A stretch of 64,000 nt of DNA. It comes from Seminavis robusta (lineage: Eukaryota; Bacillariophyta; Bacillariophyceae; Naviculales; Naviculaceae). Location of the stretch: positions 62,001 to 126,000 of the forward strand of contig CAICTM010000056.1 of the NCBI GenBank assembly GCA_903772945.1, given 5' to 3'. Below the pieces are notes generated by a model. It was not told where the DNA came from and made no database searches. It saw only the letters and a list, made by a program, of their open reading frames with translations. This document shows, piece by piece, positions 31,439-42,437 of this stretch. Positions within the stretch are counted from its first letter, which is position 1. Every line of letters begins with the position of its first letter. The position numbers were made by a program, and so were the translations under genes.

Positions 31439-34400
31439 ATGGCGACACGTCGTTCTACCCGTGATCGCAAACCTGCGCCGTCCATCTATGATGACTTCAA
31501 AGAGGAGCTCAAGCGCACGCCTCGAAAGACGCCAAGGTAAGGATTCTTGTCATTGTCAGTCATGATGGAATATATATATAGCTGTAGTTGTGGGTGGCGT
31601 GGTGGTATTTTCTTGGCGTTGTCTTGGAAGTCATCCTGCTAATGGCTCCGCAATCTCCTAATTTTCTTCTAATTTTTCTGTATATTTTTTGTATTCATTT
31701 TCTTATGGCATTTTCAGAAAGAGCAATGACGACCATGACAGCGAGGACGAAGACGACGACCATTCGGGTTCGGACCACACCAGCCCCAATAACAACCACA
31801 ACAACACTCATGCAAACAGTGACACGGAAACCAAAGAAGACACTACCAGCAGCGACGAAGAATCGGAAGCTTCGGTGGCGCCCAAGAAAAAGCGCCAAAA
31901 ATCTCCAAAACGCGTCACGGTCCAATTCAAATCCAATACGAAAAAGCGCACGACAAAAAAGAAACAACAACAACCTCCCGCAGCACCAAAGAGCAAGACC
32001 CGAGCTTTGGAAGCTTTGCGCAAACGGACACTCCAAAAAGAAGAAACACCCGACAATTCCTTGACGGCTGCCATTTTGATGGCCGTCACTCCAGCTGCCA
32101 AAAAGGGCAAAAAGAATACAGTGCCAGATGACGATACGCCCACTATTCCACCCACACGCTATCCCGATGCTTTTGCACCCACCATTTACACGCCCGTGTT
32201 GGAACCCATTGCGCAAAGTGTCATTGCTGTCTACAAACAAGACGCCAACAAGGCCCACATTTCTTTACTCAATTTGGTATTTCGGACGGTCGGAGGCGCC
32301 TACACTACTCTTCTCCAAGAGGACCAAATATTGGAAGACATGGACGACGAAACATGGGAACAAGTTGTCACTAGTATTGTCGATGACATGCGCCGCACGC
32401 CACCCGATGCCATTTTATTTTCCGCCAACCCCCAAGGCGCTCTCTTGGAATATGCCAAGAAACACAATGCCGCGCAAGAAGAATTCCGACGCATTCTCGA
32501 TCATTTCTGGTATCTCCTTGGGACACTCGCTTTGACGAGTGTCCATTCCGCCAATAACAATACAGAGTCGTTTGACATTGAAATGGTCCGCGATTTGGCC
32601 CAACGATTGATGGAATTGATTACCGTCGGACAACCCGATTTGCGCGCGGCCGCATCGGTGGCGGCGTTGCAATTGGCATGGGCGTGTTGCGATGGGACAC
32701 TCGCGTTGCATTCGCGATTGGCCACGGCACAGCGGCAATGCAAAGCGGCCAAAATGGCACGCACAGCCAAGAAAGAACAGGCATTGCAGCAAGTGGTGGA
32801 ATCGATTCAACGATCGCTGTCCGATCTCGAAGAGGGTGTTCTACAATCGATTGTGCAATGCATTTTTATGCGACGCTACCGCGATTCCGATCCGCAAATT
32901 CGAGCGTCTTGTCTCAAGGCCATGCGACAAATGTCATTGGTACGACCGGATCTGTTCTTGACGGATACGTATCTCAAGTATTACGGATGGATGATGTCCG
33001 ACAAGGAAGCGGTAGTGCGGGTGGCGGCATTGGAAGGACTGTTGGCACCGTATGTGCGGGCCGAAGAGCAGGCGGAAATGAGCGGTAGTATCCACCCCCT
33101 ACAAGTCATTCATCTCGGCAGTATGGACAAGGTCGTGGAAAAGTTTCTCCACAACATTTCCGATCGGGTCATTGATCTGTCGACGGATGTGCAGGAACAA
33201 GCTGTGCGGTTGCTCTTGGCGTTGATGCGAAATGGAGTCTTGGATGATGTCGATGACCTCGAAGTTTGGAACAAAATCAATCTTCGGGCTCTGGCGCCGG
33301 ATACGTCTCCGGCGGTGCGACGAGATGCCTTGTACTTTGTCTTGGAGCAATTGGAAGCCTTCGACACCAACTCGCCGCTGCCCGATAATCTGTCCGTTCG
33401 TCGACGATCCCTACAGATTGATTCCCTGGCCGCTTGGGTGGGACATGCCCTGTCGGATGGGAATGTGCCATTGGATAACATGCGCGTCCACTTGACGGAT
33501 TATATTGTCCAATCTCTCAAGGACATGCCGCGGCATGCCCATTTGACGACCGACTGGGGAGCCATGTTGAATGCCATTCAGCACGATACAGAGGCCGCTC
33601 ATCAGCAATCGCAGCCACACCGGTCCACCATTGCCAAACAGCGTGTCTTGCTTCACATGTTGGTATGCTGTGCCTCGTTGGCGTTTGAGGATGAAATCGA
33701 TGGAGGCGACGGCAACGACGACGAGGAACGACTGCTGGCGCTCGAGGACACGACCTTTGTCAAGGCACAGAAACAAAAGCTGCAGTCCTCCGCCACCCCA
33801 GGAACAGGAGCAGCCAGCCACGGGGGGAGCAAAAAGAAGACCAAGAAAAAGTCCTCGTCGAGCCACGAGAGTCTAACAGTTGGCCTGCTCAAGGCTCTTC
33901 CCCAGTTGCTGCTGGCTTTCAAGGGAGATATCACCATGATGCGGAGTTTGACTCGGCTGCCAAAGTTTCTCAGTGAGTCCAGTTCCAGTCTCTGTTGTTT
34001 GTATTTTTTCTCTTGTGGATGTTGTCTAACATCTTCTTGTCTTGTCATTTGCTTTACACATCTCATCGATTGCAGTCATCTCAGTGATCACTCTTCCCCA
34101 ACGCAAAGACGACGTCCAGACCTTGACGAATCTGCTCGCTGAGATATTCATGGAAGCGACAGACACGACCGTCCTCCAAAACATTTGTATGGCGCTGACG
34201 TTCCTTGCCAGAGGCAACCACTCGCGTAATCAAGAAGCTTATTTGAAGATTCGAGAAGTCGCCAGAGACGTCCAAACTCGACTGTTCCAGCTCATTGAAG
34301 GTGGAAAAAGTGCTCCCAAGAAGGAGGATGACGATGACGACAAAGAGAACCAAGAAAATGACGATGCCAGCAATCGAGAAGATGATGCCTCAAGTACCGC

Positions 34401-36612
34401 GCGTCGGCCCCGGTCATCCCGGGCGTCTCGATCGGATCTATCCTCGCAGCAGAGTGGAGATTCATCGCCTGCTTCCCAGTCCGGCAGATCCACGGTGACC
34501 GGCCAGACATCATCTCGCCGAAGCGAAGCAGGCAACGAGGACGATCGTGAGATGGACCGTCAATATTCCATTGCTTTGTGTCTGTGTCGTCTCCGCGTCC
34601 TTTCCAAGAAATGGTACCTCGGGGACCTGTTGGCCCAGGAAACGGCTCCAGGCCAGGACGAGTCGACCACAATTGTGGAAATGGATCCCTGTGTCCATCT
34701 CTGTTCCACTATTGCCTCCAACATCGCAAAGGAGTTGAACTTGCGTGAAATCATACTCGATGAAGCCGACGATGATAGTGACGGAAGCAACAGACTGGAC
34801 ATCCCCGAGTTCTGGCTGGAAGCCGATCCTCGTATCCACAAGACTGTTGCCCAATCGATCCGGGAAGGTCTGTATGTGATTTTGTCTCAGACCGCGTGGC
34901 GATTCCACAACGCCATCAACAAGGAAGAGTCCGCGAGAGACGTTCGTACGCGCAAGGCCCGAGCTGAAGATGGTGGCAGCGACGACGACGAAAAGAGCGG
35001 AGACGACAACATGGAAGTGGACGATGAGACGGCGGAGGAGCTGGAAATGGAAGCAAAAATGATTGTTCGAATGCGTGATGGTTTGGGTAAACTTTTGGGG
35101 AAGTGCTTTGATCAATTCCTCGATGAGGCAGCGAAAGAGGAAGGGCCCATGAAGGCTCATTTCGCGTTTGCAACCAACATCCAGCTCAGCGCCGGACATG
35201 TGGCTGGTGACTTGAGAACCCTTTTCCCACGGGGTTTGGCCGAGGCTGCTTCGCCACTTCTTCGATCATGTTCGCTTGCTGATGACAGCCATCTGGTGGG
35301 TGGCTGTGTCCGTTTCTTCCGGTCAAAGGAAGAGTGTTTGGATTCCCCCGTCATGGGCAAGATTATGAAAGACTCGCTGCTGCTGCCTCTTTCTCGTGGC
35401 CTCTGCTCTGCGTGGGTCGGTGGGAACAGACGGGAAGCTGGCACTGCTCTGGCTCATGTTGCCCACCCTTCCGCGGAAGTCACCAAGGCGGTTGCAGCAC
35501 TATCGAAAGTACTCAAGAAGGTGGATCCTGTGCGCTTGTTGGAGTCTCACATGGCCTCTCTTCGCCAGACCTTTTCTGACTGGATGGACAGCGAACCAGA
35601 AGAACCCGAGAGCGACCTCCCAACGGAACAAGAAATGGACGAGTTTGCGGCGGCAGAAGAGGAACACGAAGAGGCGGTGAGTGGCTGTCGATGTGGCTGT
35701 GTGTGCTTGGTGATGGCGTTTCTGACATTGTCTTTTATTTGCGAATGGACAGTTCAAGCAGCTGGAACTCAAGGCCTCCCGTTTGGCAGCTTCGCTGGGA
35801 GTGGGGAAGCTTCGCGACGAAAAAATGTACCCGGCACTGTTTGGTTTTGTGCGGGAAGGAATGCGTTATGCATTCGGCAGCCCTGGTGGAGACGACGAGG
35901 ATGAGAATGTTGGGAGTCGGTTGGCCTTTCTTCGCATTGTGATGAAGTAAGCAGCTGATGTCTGTGTCGTTTGGTGGTTAGTGCCTCGATTGGTTTCTCA
36001 CATGCGTGCCATTGCTAATTGCTCAGGTATCTCACTTGGATCAAGCAGAAGAAGCAAAAAGTTCAGACTCTGCGCCAGTTCTTCGAGGAAAAGGAGTCAG
36101 AGCTCCGAGCCCACCCAGATTTTGGGGAGATTCGCGAAGAAGACGTAGAGGCAATTGGCTTGGTGCGGAAGAAACTTGGGTTGGACCCAGAGAAGCCCAC
36201 AAAGAAACGCAAACGCCGATCGTCGGCTTCAACCCTTGACTTGGACGATGACGGAGACTCGTTGTTGGGTACGCCTGGATCTGGATCTCGCCCACGTGTT
36301 TCATATGCTGGCAGTGTGTTGACCTTCCGGTCCAGCAACTTGTCACCGATCGACGAAGTTGCCTCTTCCGGTGACGATGATGACAACCTTCCAATTGGAG
36401 AACTCAAGAAGCGCAAGACCACATCGTCGCCGGGGGCCATCCTGGAGGAAGGGAGCGACGAAGAAATGGAGGACGATCGTGTTCCGATCCAAGATTTGAA
36501 GAAGCGGTTGACCTCTCCCATGTCGCAGGCAACTATTCAAGAGGGAGATGATGAAGAGGGGGAATCCACGCAAGGTTCTGCCGCTTCTTCGGTGCCATTG
36601 CAGACACAGTAG
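31439..36612 (+). CDS. SCC3: Cohesin subunit SCC3/STAG
   Basis: Five exons: 31439-31536, 31718-33972, 34076-35676, 35753-35946 and 36027-36612 (introns of 181, 103, 76 and 80 nt); 1,577 residues. This is the HEAT-type cohesin subunit that binds the kleisin and loads or holds cohesin on chromatin. After an acidic, Lys-rich N-terminus with a likely nuclear signal (KKKRQKSPKR), the STAG domain starts near PTIYTPVLEPIAQSVIAVYK. The stromalin conservative domain is clear at about 418-475: RDSDPQIRASCLKAMRQMS, then FLTDTYLKYYGWMMSDKE. The C-terminal third is less conserved and ends in an acidic, Ser-rich tail with repeated 'IxDLKKR' words. All splice joins keep the frame. One short terminal intron is GC-richer but canonical. 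Convergent with the AlkB-SRA gene. Confidence 0.92.
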
Positions 36613-36828
36613 GTCTAGTCGCGATTGTAGAAAGAGACTGGGGAATTTAGTAAACGAGACTACTGATTACTGATCTACTGCTATGTATTATTAAATTTGT
36701 GCCCGCCTTGACTGGCTCGCTGGGTAGCTAGAAACCGCATGCAATCGTGGTGGCTCAGGAACACAGCCACCGCACTAGTCTAAGATACCTATACCGCAGC
36801 ATTCCCAGCCAGTACAGTAGTATGCTAT

Positions 36829-39800
36829 CTAGCGGAACGACTGCCACCAACACCGTTCCCAAAGAGGATCCGCACCTGTTTCAAAGCGCGGATCCGCCGA
36901 CTGATGACCAGGATCAAAACAATGTGCTCCATACCGATCTGTTTCAGAATCCCACCGTTTTGTCGTGGTCGGAGGTCCATAGGAAGGGCTGGCTCCAGGG
37001 TTCGATCCTCCAGCTGGTGCTTCCGCTGGGCTCCTCAGGGGTGTTCCATAATACATTGGTGGTGGTATGTCATCAGGGTTTGGTGAGATCTGCTGACTAT
37101 CTGCACTGCACCTCGTCGTACCATAATGCATCGGTGGTGTCATGGCATCAGGGTTTGGTGGGAGGTGACTACTATCTGCACTCCACCGCGTCGTTCCATA
37201 ATGCATTGGTGGTGTCATAACATCAGGGTTGGGTGGGATCTGACTATCTGCTCTCCACTGCGTCGTTCCATAAGACATTGGCGGCGGCAAATTATGTCCA
37301 TATGGGTTGGCTGGAGAATAGCTCGCTAGTGTTCCTGCACTGGCTGTTTCATACACCGGTGGTGGCGATGGCAACCTGTGTCCAAATGGATTACCTGTCG
37401 GTGCTGCTATCGGAGTATCATCCACTTGTGGCGGATCTGATCTTGCAGAATTCCTCAGGCTGGTTTCAGCTTGCAGTGGCACGGACGGTTGTCTCCGTGT
37501 GCTTTCTTCAGCGGCTTTTGCTGCGTTATCAGCCGTGACATTCGGAAAATGTGCTTCCCTGTTCGGCGTCGCTGCGTAATGAACTGGCGGTCCTGCTTTT
37601 GTGTTTTCATTTGGTGTCTCTACTGAAGCATCCATTGCAACCCGCTGCTTGATCGCATCTGCTGCCCTCTTGAGGACTATATTCAGAACGCTGACCAATG
37701 CTGGCTCTGGCGTGACAATGTTCCGCAATGAGGCATCAGCCGAGTTGGATCTAGGAGACACGGGCAAAGGGCTCTGATGACTGAGTACGTATGGTTTGTA
37801 AACTGGCACGTTGGTACCGGATAGGACACTCAAATCCTTCGTTTCACCAAGTTCCTCGCCCTTCTCAATCACATGCTTCAAGTCTTCCAAGGAAAGTTGA
37901 TTGCAATGATCTGGTGGCAGGTTGAACCCGTTCGATGGCAGGCGTCTCAAAAAAAAGGTGTACAGCAAATCGCCCATGGGAGCCTCTCTTGGGGTTTCAC
38001 TTTCCCCTGACTCGTTGATGCGCTGGCAGTCATAGACTTCATACATGCCATCATAGCGGTACCATTGCTTTTTCACTTTCTGGTTTCGAAAGGCACCATA
38101 CTGGCTCTGCAGTGACGACGTTCTGAAGACTCGCACAGGGTAGCGATTACAGAAGCTCTGGAACAAACTTCCACCCCCTTGCCACCCGTTGGATGAATAA
38201 CTGATCTCCTCAAGAAAATCGTATTCATGAAGCTCCATGCTTTGGCGGCTCACCACAATCGCATTGCAGCCGTAAGACTTGGAACCACTTACACCACCCT
38301 GGATAGAACTGAACGCCCTGCTCTTCAAGAGGTATGTGCGATCATACACGGCACCCTCGGTTACGAAATCTCTATAAGGACCAAATGCGTATTTTTGCTC
38401 AGGTGTGAGTGGTAGTTTGCCTTCCATAGTCTTGGCCCTGAATCCGTTGTCAATTGACGTCTTGATCTTATCTCCATGTCGAAAGATCAAAGCTATCCTT
38501 CGAGCTTGAGGTTTCCCTTTGGTAGAAGCTTGAGGCAGAGCGTGGACGTAGTTCTCTTGCATTTTTCCTGCGAGGCAGAAGAGCGAACAACACTGAGCTA
38601 AGAACAACAAGGGAACCGGCATGAACTGTGCACTAAACCTACCATCCATTGAATAAGAATCTCCTGCGGAACAGTATATTTTCAGTTCGTAATCCCCATC
38701 GGCACATTCTTTCTTCTTGCGTCCCTTGGGCACGATATGTAGATACCGGATCTGTTCACATTGTGCAACAGTGCAGAAAATCGTTTGTTCTCCTTGCGTG
38801 TCGTCTGCATGATATCCAATCTTATCTTTGCCATTCCGATATGCCAGAACATCGCAACCTATGTTGAAGCCTTGCAGACCACAGACAACCGCTGCTTGTT
38901 GTGACAAATCATGCATTGCGGGATACTCCGAGATGTGTTCAAACGCCTTCATCTGGACCCCATGATACTTGTAAGAAGACGCCTCCTCTGTCATGCGCCC
39001 ATTCACAAGATCATCGTCATTGCATGACAGCAGCGAATGTAGCCGAGGTTCATCACCATTCTGAATCTGGTACTGACGGAAGACTCCACATGCGGAGTCG
39101 TCAGATCCACCCACTGCTTCGCTTTCGATGGCCTGACATTGACCGGAACTTATAAAATTGGGATAGAGTATGAGCTCCCCTCCCAACGGAAGTTGGATTT
39201 TGTATCCCTTTTTGCCACCAGGTAGCTGCTCGGATTGGTCAAGGATCTCCGATGATGTCATCCTTTTCTGAACAGTGAACTGCCTTGTCTCCTTGTTCCA
39301 AGTGGACAGCTCCATCATCACTGGTCCAGTACGGCGAGGAGATGGTTTGGAACCAACAGCTGGCGACTGTTGGGGTATCGTCTTTTGCCGTTTCGCAGCA
39401 GGCATTTTGATACCAACATCGGTGGGACTGTTGATGGAAGGGCTTCGAGCTACCTTGAGTTTCTTTTCCTCCTTAGCGCCCTCAGTGGTTGCGGTAGATG
39501 GTTCTCTGGCTGGCGAATTCGAGTCCTCTGTTCCACGAGACGAATTCTCCAAGCTGAATAATTTCATTTTGTTGATCGGGATCCTCATGAGCCAACCGTT
39601 GCCCTTGTCTTTTCCATATGTGTCGGCGTATTGCTTGGCATCCGCCAGCATCTGCTCAAAGTCGGCAGTGTGGATATCCACGCAAACTCCTTTGTAAAAG
39701 ACAACATCATCAGGCCAATGGTGGTATCCAATCCCCTCTCCAGAGGCCAGTTTTTTCACTTGTTTCATGACGTTTCTCACACTCGCAGGTGAAAATTTTG

Positions 39801-41409
39801 TCTGGAGCAACCAGCCTTGCATGTCGTCGAGCCAAGAACTGCCTTGGGTCTGATTGATTTTTGGGGGAGGAAGAGGAGAACTCTCAACTTCCGTCTTTTT
39901 GGTCTGGGTCATCTTCTTAGTATCCTCTTTGTTCTGCTTCTTCTTAGATGGACGCTTGGGGGATTCGCTTCTGGTAACGTGCGGGGACACGGTTTCTTCG
40001 CTACGAGGCAGTTCATTTTCTGTGGCACCAGGTTGTTGAAGTGGGATCTGTTCTGCATTCACAAGAGTTGCATCCACAATTTCTGGCACCACATGGCTGA
40101 TATCCTGGATATCTTTCTTCTGCTGAGGGTGTTCTCCTCCACCATCAACAGCTTGGGGCCTCTGCTTGGTATTCTCTTTGTTCTGCTTCTTCATTGGACG
40201 CTTGGGGGATTTGCTTCTGGTGAAGTGCCGAGAAGGGGTTTCTAAATTTCGTTTGCGAGGCAGCTCATTTTCTGTGGCAGTAGGTTGTTGAAGTGGGGTC
40301 TGTTCTGCATCCACAACAGTTGCATCCACAATTTCTGGCACAGCACTGCTAATATCCTGGGGATCTTTCTTCTGATGATGGCGGTTGCCCCCACCATCAA
40401 CAGCTTGGGACATCTTCTTGGTATTTGCTTTGTTCTGCTTCTCCAATGGTCGCTTGGGGGATTTGCTTCTGGTAAAATGCGGAGAAGTGGTTTCTAAATT
40501 TTGTTTGCAAGGCAGCTCATTTTCTTCGGCAGTGGGTTGTTGTACTGGGGTCTGTTTTGAACTGGTAATGGCTGCATCCACAATTTCTGGAACCATATCA
40601 CTGATATCCTGGGGATCATTCTTCTGCTGAGGGTGTTCTCCCCCACCATCAACAGCTTGGGTTGTCTTCTTTGCAGTCTCTTTGTTCTGCTTCTTCAATG
40701 GGCGCTTGGAGGATTTGCTTCTGGTGAAGTGCGGAGAAGTGGTTTCTAAATTTCGTTTGCGAGGCAGCTCATTTTCTGTGGCAGTAGGTTGTTCCACTGG
40801 GGTCTGTTCTGCATTGGTAACCGTCGCATCCACAATTTCTGGAGCCATATCACTGATATCCTGGATATCTTTCTTCTGCTGAGGGTGTTCTCCCCCACCA
40901 TCAACAGCTTGGGGCCTCTTCTTGGTATTCTCTTTGTTCTGCTTCTTCAATGGACGCTTGGGGGATTTGCTTCTGGTAAAGTATGGGGAGGAGGTTTCTA
41001 CATCTTGTTTGCAAGGCAGCTCATTTTCTGTGGCACTGGGTCGTCGCATTGGGGATTCTTCAGAGGGGCCTGAAGGCACATCTTGGTCCATTGTCTGCTC
41101 TGCATCGGGAACAATTGCATCCAGATTTTCTGGTACCATGTGGCTAATCTGCTCAGGATGTTCTCCCCAGCCGTCAACGGTTTGGATATCCTTACTTCCC
41201 TGCGACGACAAGCTGGTGTCAGTGGTTCTATCAGTAGTAGAATGTGGCAGTGAAGAACCAGCTACGGGTACGCTGGAAGAGGTAGCAACTTCCTGGATGG
41301 AGAAGAAGTTGCGTACAGCTTCATCGCTGTTCTCATCAACATTCGGTACCTCGCCACTGCGGTGCGGCATGTCTTGCCCATTTTCGAGTTCCTTGCTAGA
41401 GGATGTCAT
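36829..41409 (-). CDS. AlkB-like 2-oxoglutarate dioxygenase fused to an SRA/YDG domain
   Basis: Exons 38643-41409 and 36829-38567, with intron 38568-38642 (75 nt, GTAGGT...CGCAG, in frame); 1,501 residues. The N-terminus carries five 84-residue basic repeats. An unrecognised domain follows (WLDDMQGWLLQTKFSPASVR, then GWLMRIPINKMKLF). The AlkB-like domain has IGYHADDTQGEQTIF (His867, Asp869) and, across the intron, MQENYVHALPQ (His931), then RRIALIFRH with the cosubstrate Arg. An SRA/YDG domain comes next: GVSGSKSYGCNAIVVS, then YPVRVFRTSSLQ and WYRYDGMYEVYDC, like UHRF1-type readers of modified cytosine. The tail is Pro-rich with four PPMHYGTTR-like units. The protein probably acts on DNA in the nucleus, pairing an eraser with a reader. 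All iron ligands are present. Substrate is unknown. Confidence 0.9.
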   Translation of the reverse strand: MTSSSKELENGQDMPHRSGEVPNVDENSDEAVRNFFSIQEVATSSSVPVAGSSLPHSTTDRTTDTSLSSQGSKDIQTVDGWGEHPEQISHMVPENLDAIVPDAEQTMDQDVPSGPSEESPMRRPSATENELPCKQDVETSSPYFTRSKSPKRPLKKQNKENTKKRPQAVDGGGEHPQQKKDIQDISDMAPEIVDATVTNAEQTPVEQPTATENELPRKRNLETTSPHFTRSKSSKRPLKKQNKETAKKTTQAVDGGGEHPQQKNDPQDISDMVPEIVDAAITSSKQTPVQQPTAEENELPCKQNLETTSPHFTRSKSPKRPLEKQNKANTKKMSQAVDGGGNRHHQKKDPQDISSAVPEIVDATVVDAEQTPLQQPTATENELPRKRNLETPSRHFTRSKSPKRPMKKQNKENTKQRPQAVDGGGEHPQQKKDIQDISHVVPEIVDATLVNAEQIPLQQPGATENELPRSEETVSPHVTRSESPKRPSKKKQNKEDTKKMTQTKKTEVESSPLPPPKINQTQGSSWLDDMQGWLLQTKFSPASVRNVMKQVKKLASGEGIGYHHWPDDVVFYKGVCVDIHTADFEQMLADAKQYADTYGKDKGNGWLMRIPINKMKLFSLENSSRGTEDSNSPAREPSTATTEGAKEEKKLKVARSPSINSPTDVGIKMPAAKRQKTIPQQSPAVGSKPSPRRTGPVMMELSTWNKETRQFTVQKRMTSSEILDQSEQLPGGKKGYKIQLPLGGELILYPNFISSGQCQAIESEAVGGSDDSACGVFRQYQIQNGDEPRLHSLLSCNDDDLVNGRMTEEASSYKYHGVQMKAFEHISEYPAMHDLSQQAAVVCGLQGFNIGCDVLAYRNGKDKIGYHADDTQGEQTIFCTVAQCEQIRYLHIVPKGRKKKECADGDYELKIYCSAGDSYSMDGRFSAQFMPVPLLFLAQCCSLFCLAGKMQENYVHALPQASTKGKPQARRIALIFRHGDKIKTSIDNGFRAKTMEGKLPLTPEQKYAFGPYRDFVTEGAVYDRTYLLKSRAFSSIQGGVSGSKSYGCNAIVVSRQSMELHEYDFLEEISYSSNGWQGGGSLFQSFCNRYPVRVFRTSSLQSQYGAFRNQKVKKQWYRYDGMYEVYDCQRINESGESETPREAPMGDLLYTFFLRRLPSNGFNLPPDHCNQLSLEDLKHVIEKGEELGETKDLSVLSGTNVPVYKPYVLSHQSPLPVSPRSNSADASLRNIVTPEPALVSVLNIVLKRAADAIKQRVAMDASVETPNENTKAGPPVHYAATPNREAHFPNVTADNAAKAAEESTRRQPSVPLQAETSLRNSARSDPPQVDDTPIAAPTGNPFGHRLPSPPPVYETASAGTLASYSPANPYGHNLPPPMSYGTTQWRADSQIPPNPDVMTPPMHYGTTRWSADSSHLPPNPDAMTPPMHYGTTRCSADSQQISPNPDDIPPPMYYGTPLRSPAEAPAGGSNPGASPSYGPPTTTKRWDSETDRYGAHCFDPGHQSADPRFETGADPLWERCWWQSFR
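39905..41075 (-). repeat. Coding tandem repeat, five 252-bp units
   Basis: The codons for 'FTRSKSPKRP' recur at 40,969, 40,717, 40,465, 40,213 and 39,967 (+ strand coordinates of GCTTCTGGT): spacing 252, 252, 252, 246. Each unit encodes FTRSKSPKRPLKKQNKENTK plus an acidic half with QAVDGGGEHPQQKKD. Near-exact spacing indicates recent duplication. The KEN triplet is kept in some copies and altered in others (KET, KAN, KED). Confidence 0.9.
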
Positions 41410-42437
41410 GGTTTCTCTCCCCTCTCAGCTCAACACTATTTGCAGCTTGAGATTAAACAGTGCGATGGCTGCAGCAGTGGACCTCCTCAACACTTCTTGA
41501 ACACTCGCCAAGCTCAAAATGGTGTGTTTTGCGCCATGGCGGCAGCCGCTAAGCCAGCCGATTGATTGAAATGGTTCGCGCTGGCTTTGAGGGAACACAA
41601 ACCTCAACTGAGCATCCGGCCCATTTGAATTGCATTGGGCAAGCCACTGAACTACGTCTTGGACTCAATGGTGGAGAAAACAAATACTAAATAGATATGT
41701 TAAGGAGCGAGGGGGGGATTTCAGGACATCCAGACGTCCATGTCGAGCAGCAAGTTCACAAGTCGAACAGCCCTTTGCACAAACTCACTTCAACAATTCC
41801 AATAATTGTCCTCCTCCAGCAGCATGGGCACACCAAGAGTTATTCCACTGGCAACCCATCTCATGGACTGCCATTTGCACTGAGTATGTCAGATACCTAT
41901 TTTCAGCAGCTTTCCATCTTGTATGCTTATCCCATGGGCAACTAACCAAAAAGCCATTTCAGGAATTTCCAGATGCCCATTTCCCACAGGCGTCCAACCT
42001 GTATCCACATCCCACAAGCAACTCTTTCCTCTACTCTACCGGTACCTACCGATAGCTAGCTACTGGCAGCCCCAAAATACCCGTATGACTACCGTAAGAG
42101 GTTGGCATTGGCTTTTTGGTTGGGTGGCTCTCGGCTTTGCCGTTAGAAATCTTCCACACACCGATTTACACCGATGTGGCGGATCAAGAGCGTATCTAGC
42201 TCTGTGAGGCAATCACCATGCATAACTTTAGCAAATCCAAACCTTGTGTGTATCTGGCGTAAACGGGTGATTAAAAAGGTCTTGTACTGGTACCATAATC
42301 ACTACATGCACGATGTATAAACATTCACACTCTATTCTTTATGCCATAACTGTTTCCTTGTTTGTTTGATTTGCGCAGGTCTGCTGCACATGTTAGGTAC
42401 TGTACGGTATCTTGTCCGATGGAGTTTCCTGGTACCT
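41410..42437. other. Intergenic, upstream of the AlkB-SRA gene
   Basis: About 1 kb holding the presumed promoter of the AlkB-SRA gene and the 3' region of the next minus-strand gene. A dense block of short palindromes (CTACCGGTACC, GATAGCTAGCTACTGG) lies at 42,037-42,067. No gene or RNA is recognised. Confidence 0.45.

Noticed and set aside
31695-32258. 187-codon minus-strand frame
   Set aside because: Antisense shadow of the SCC3 acidic N-terminus.
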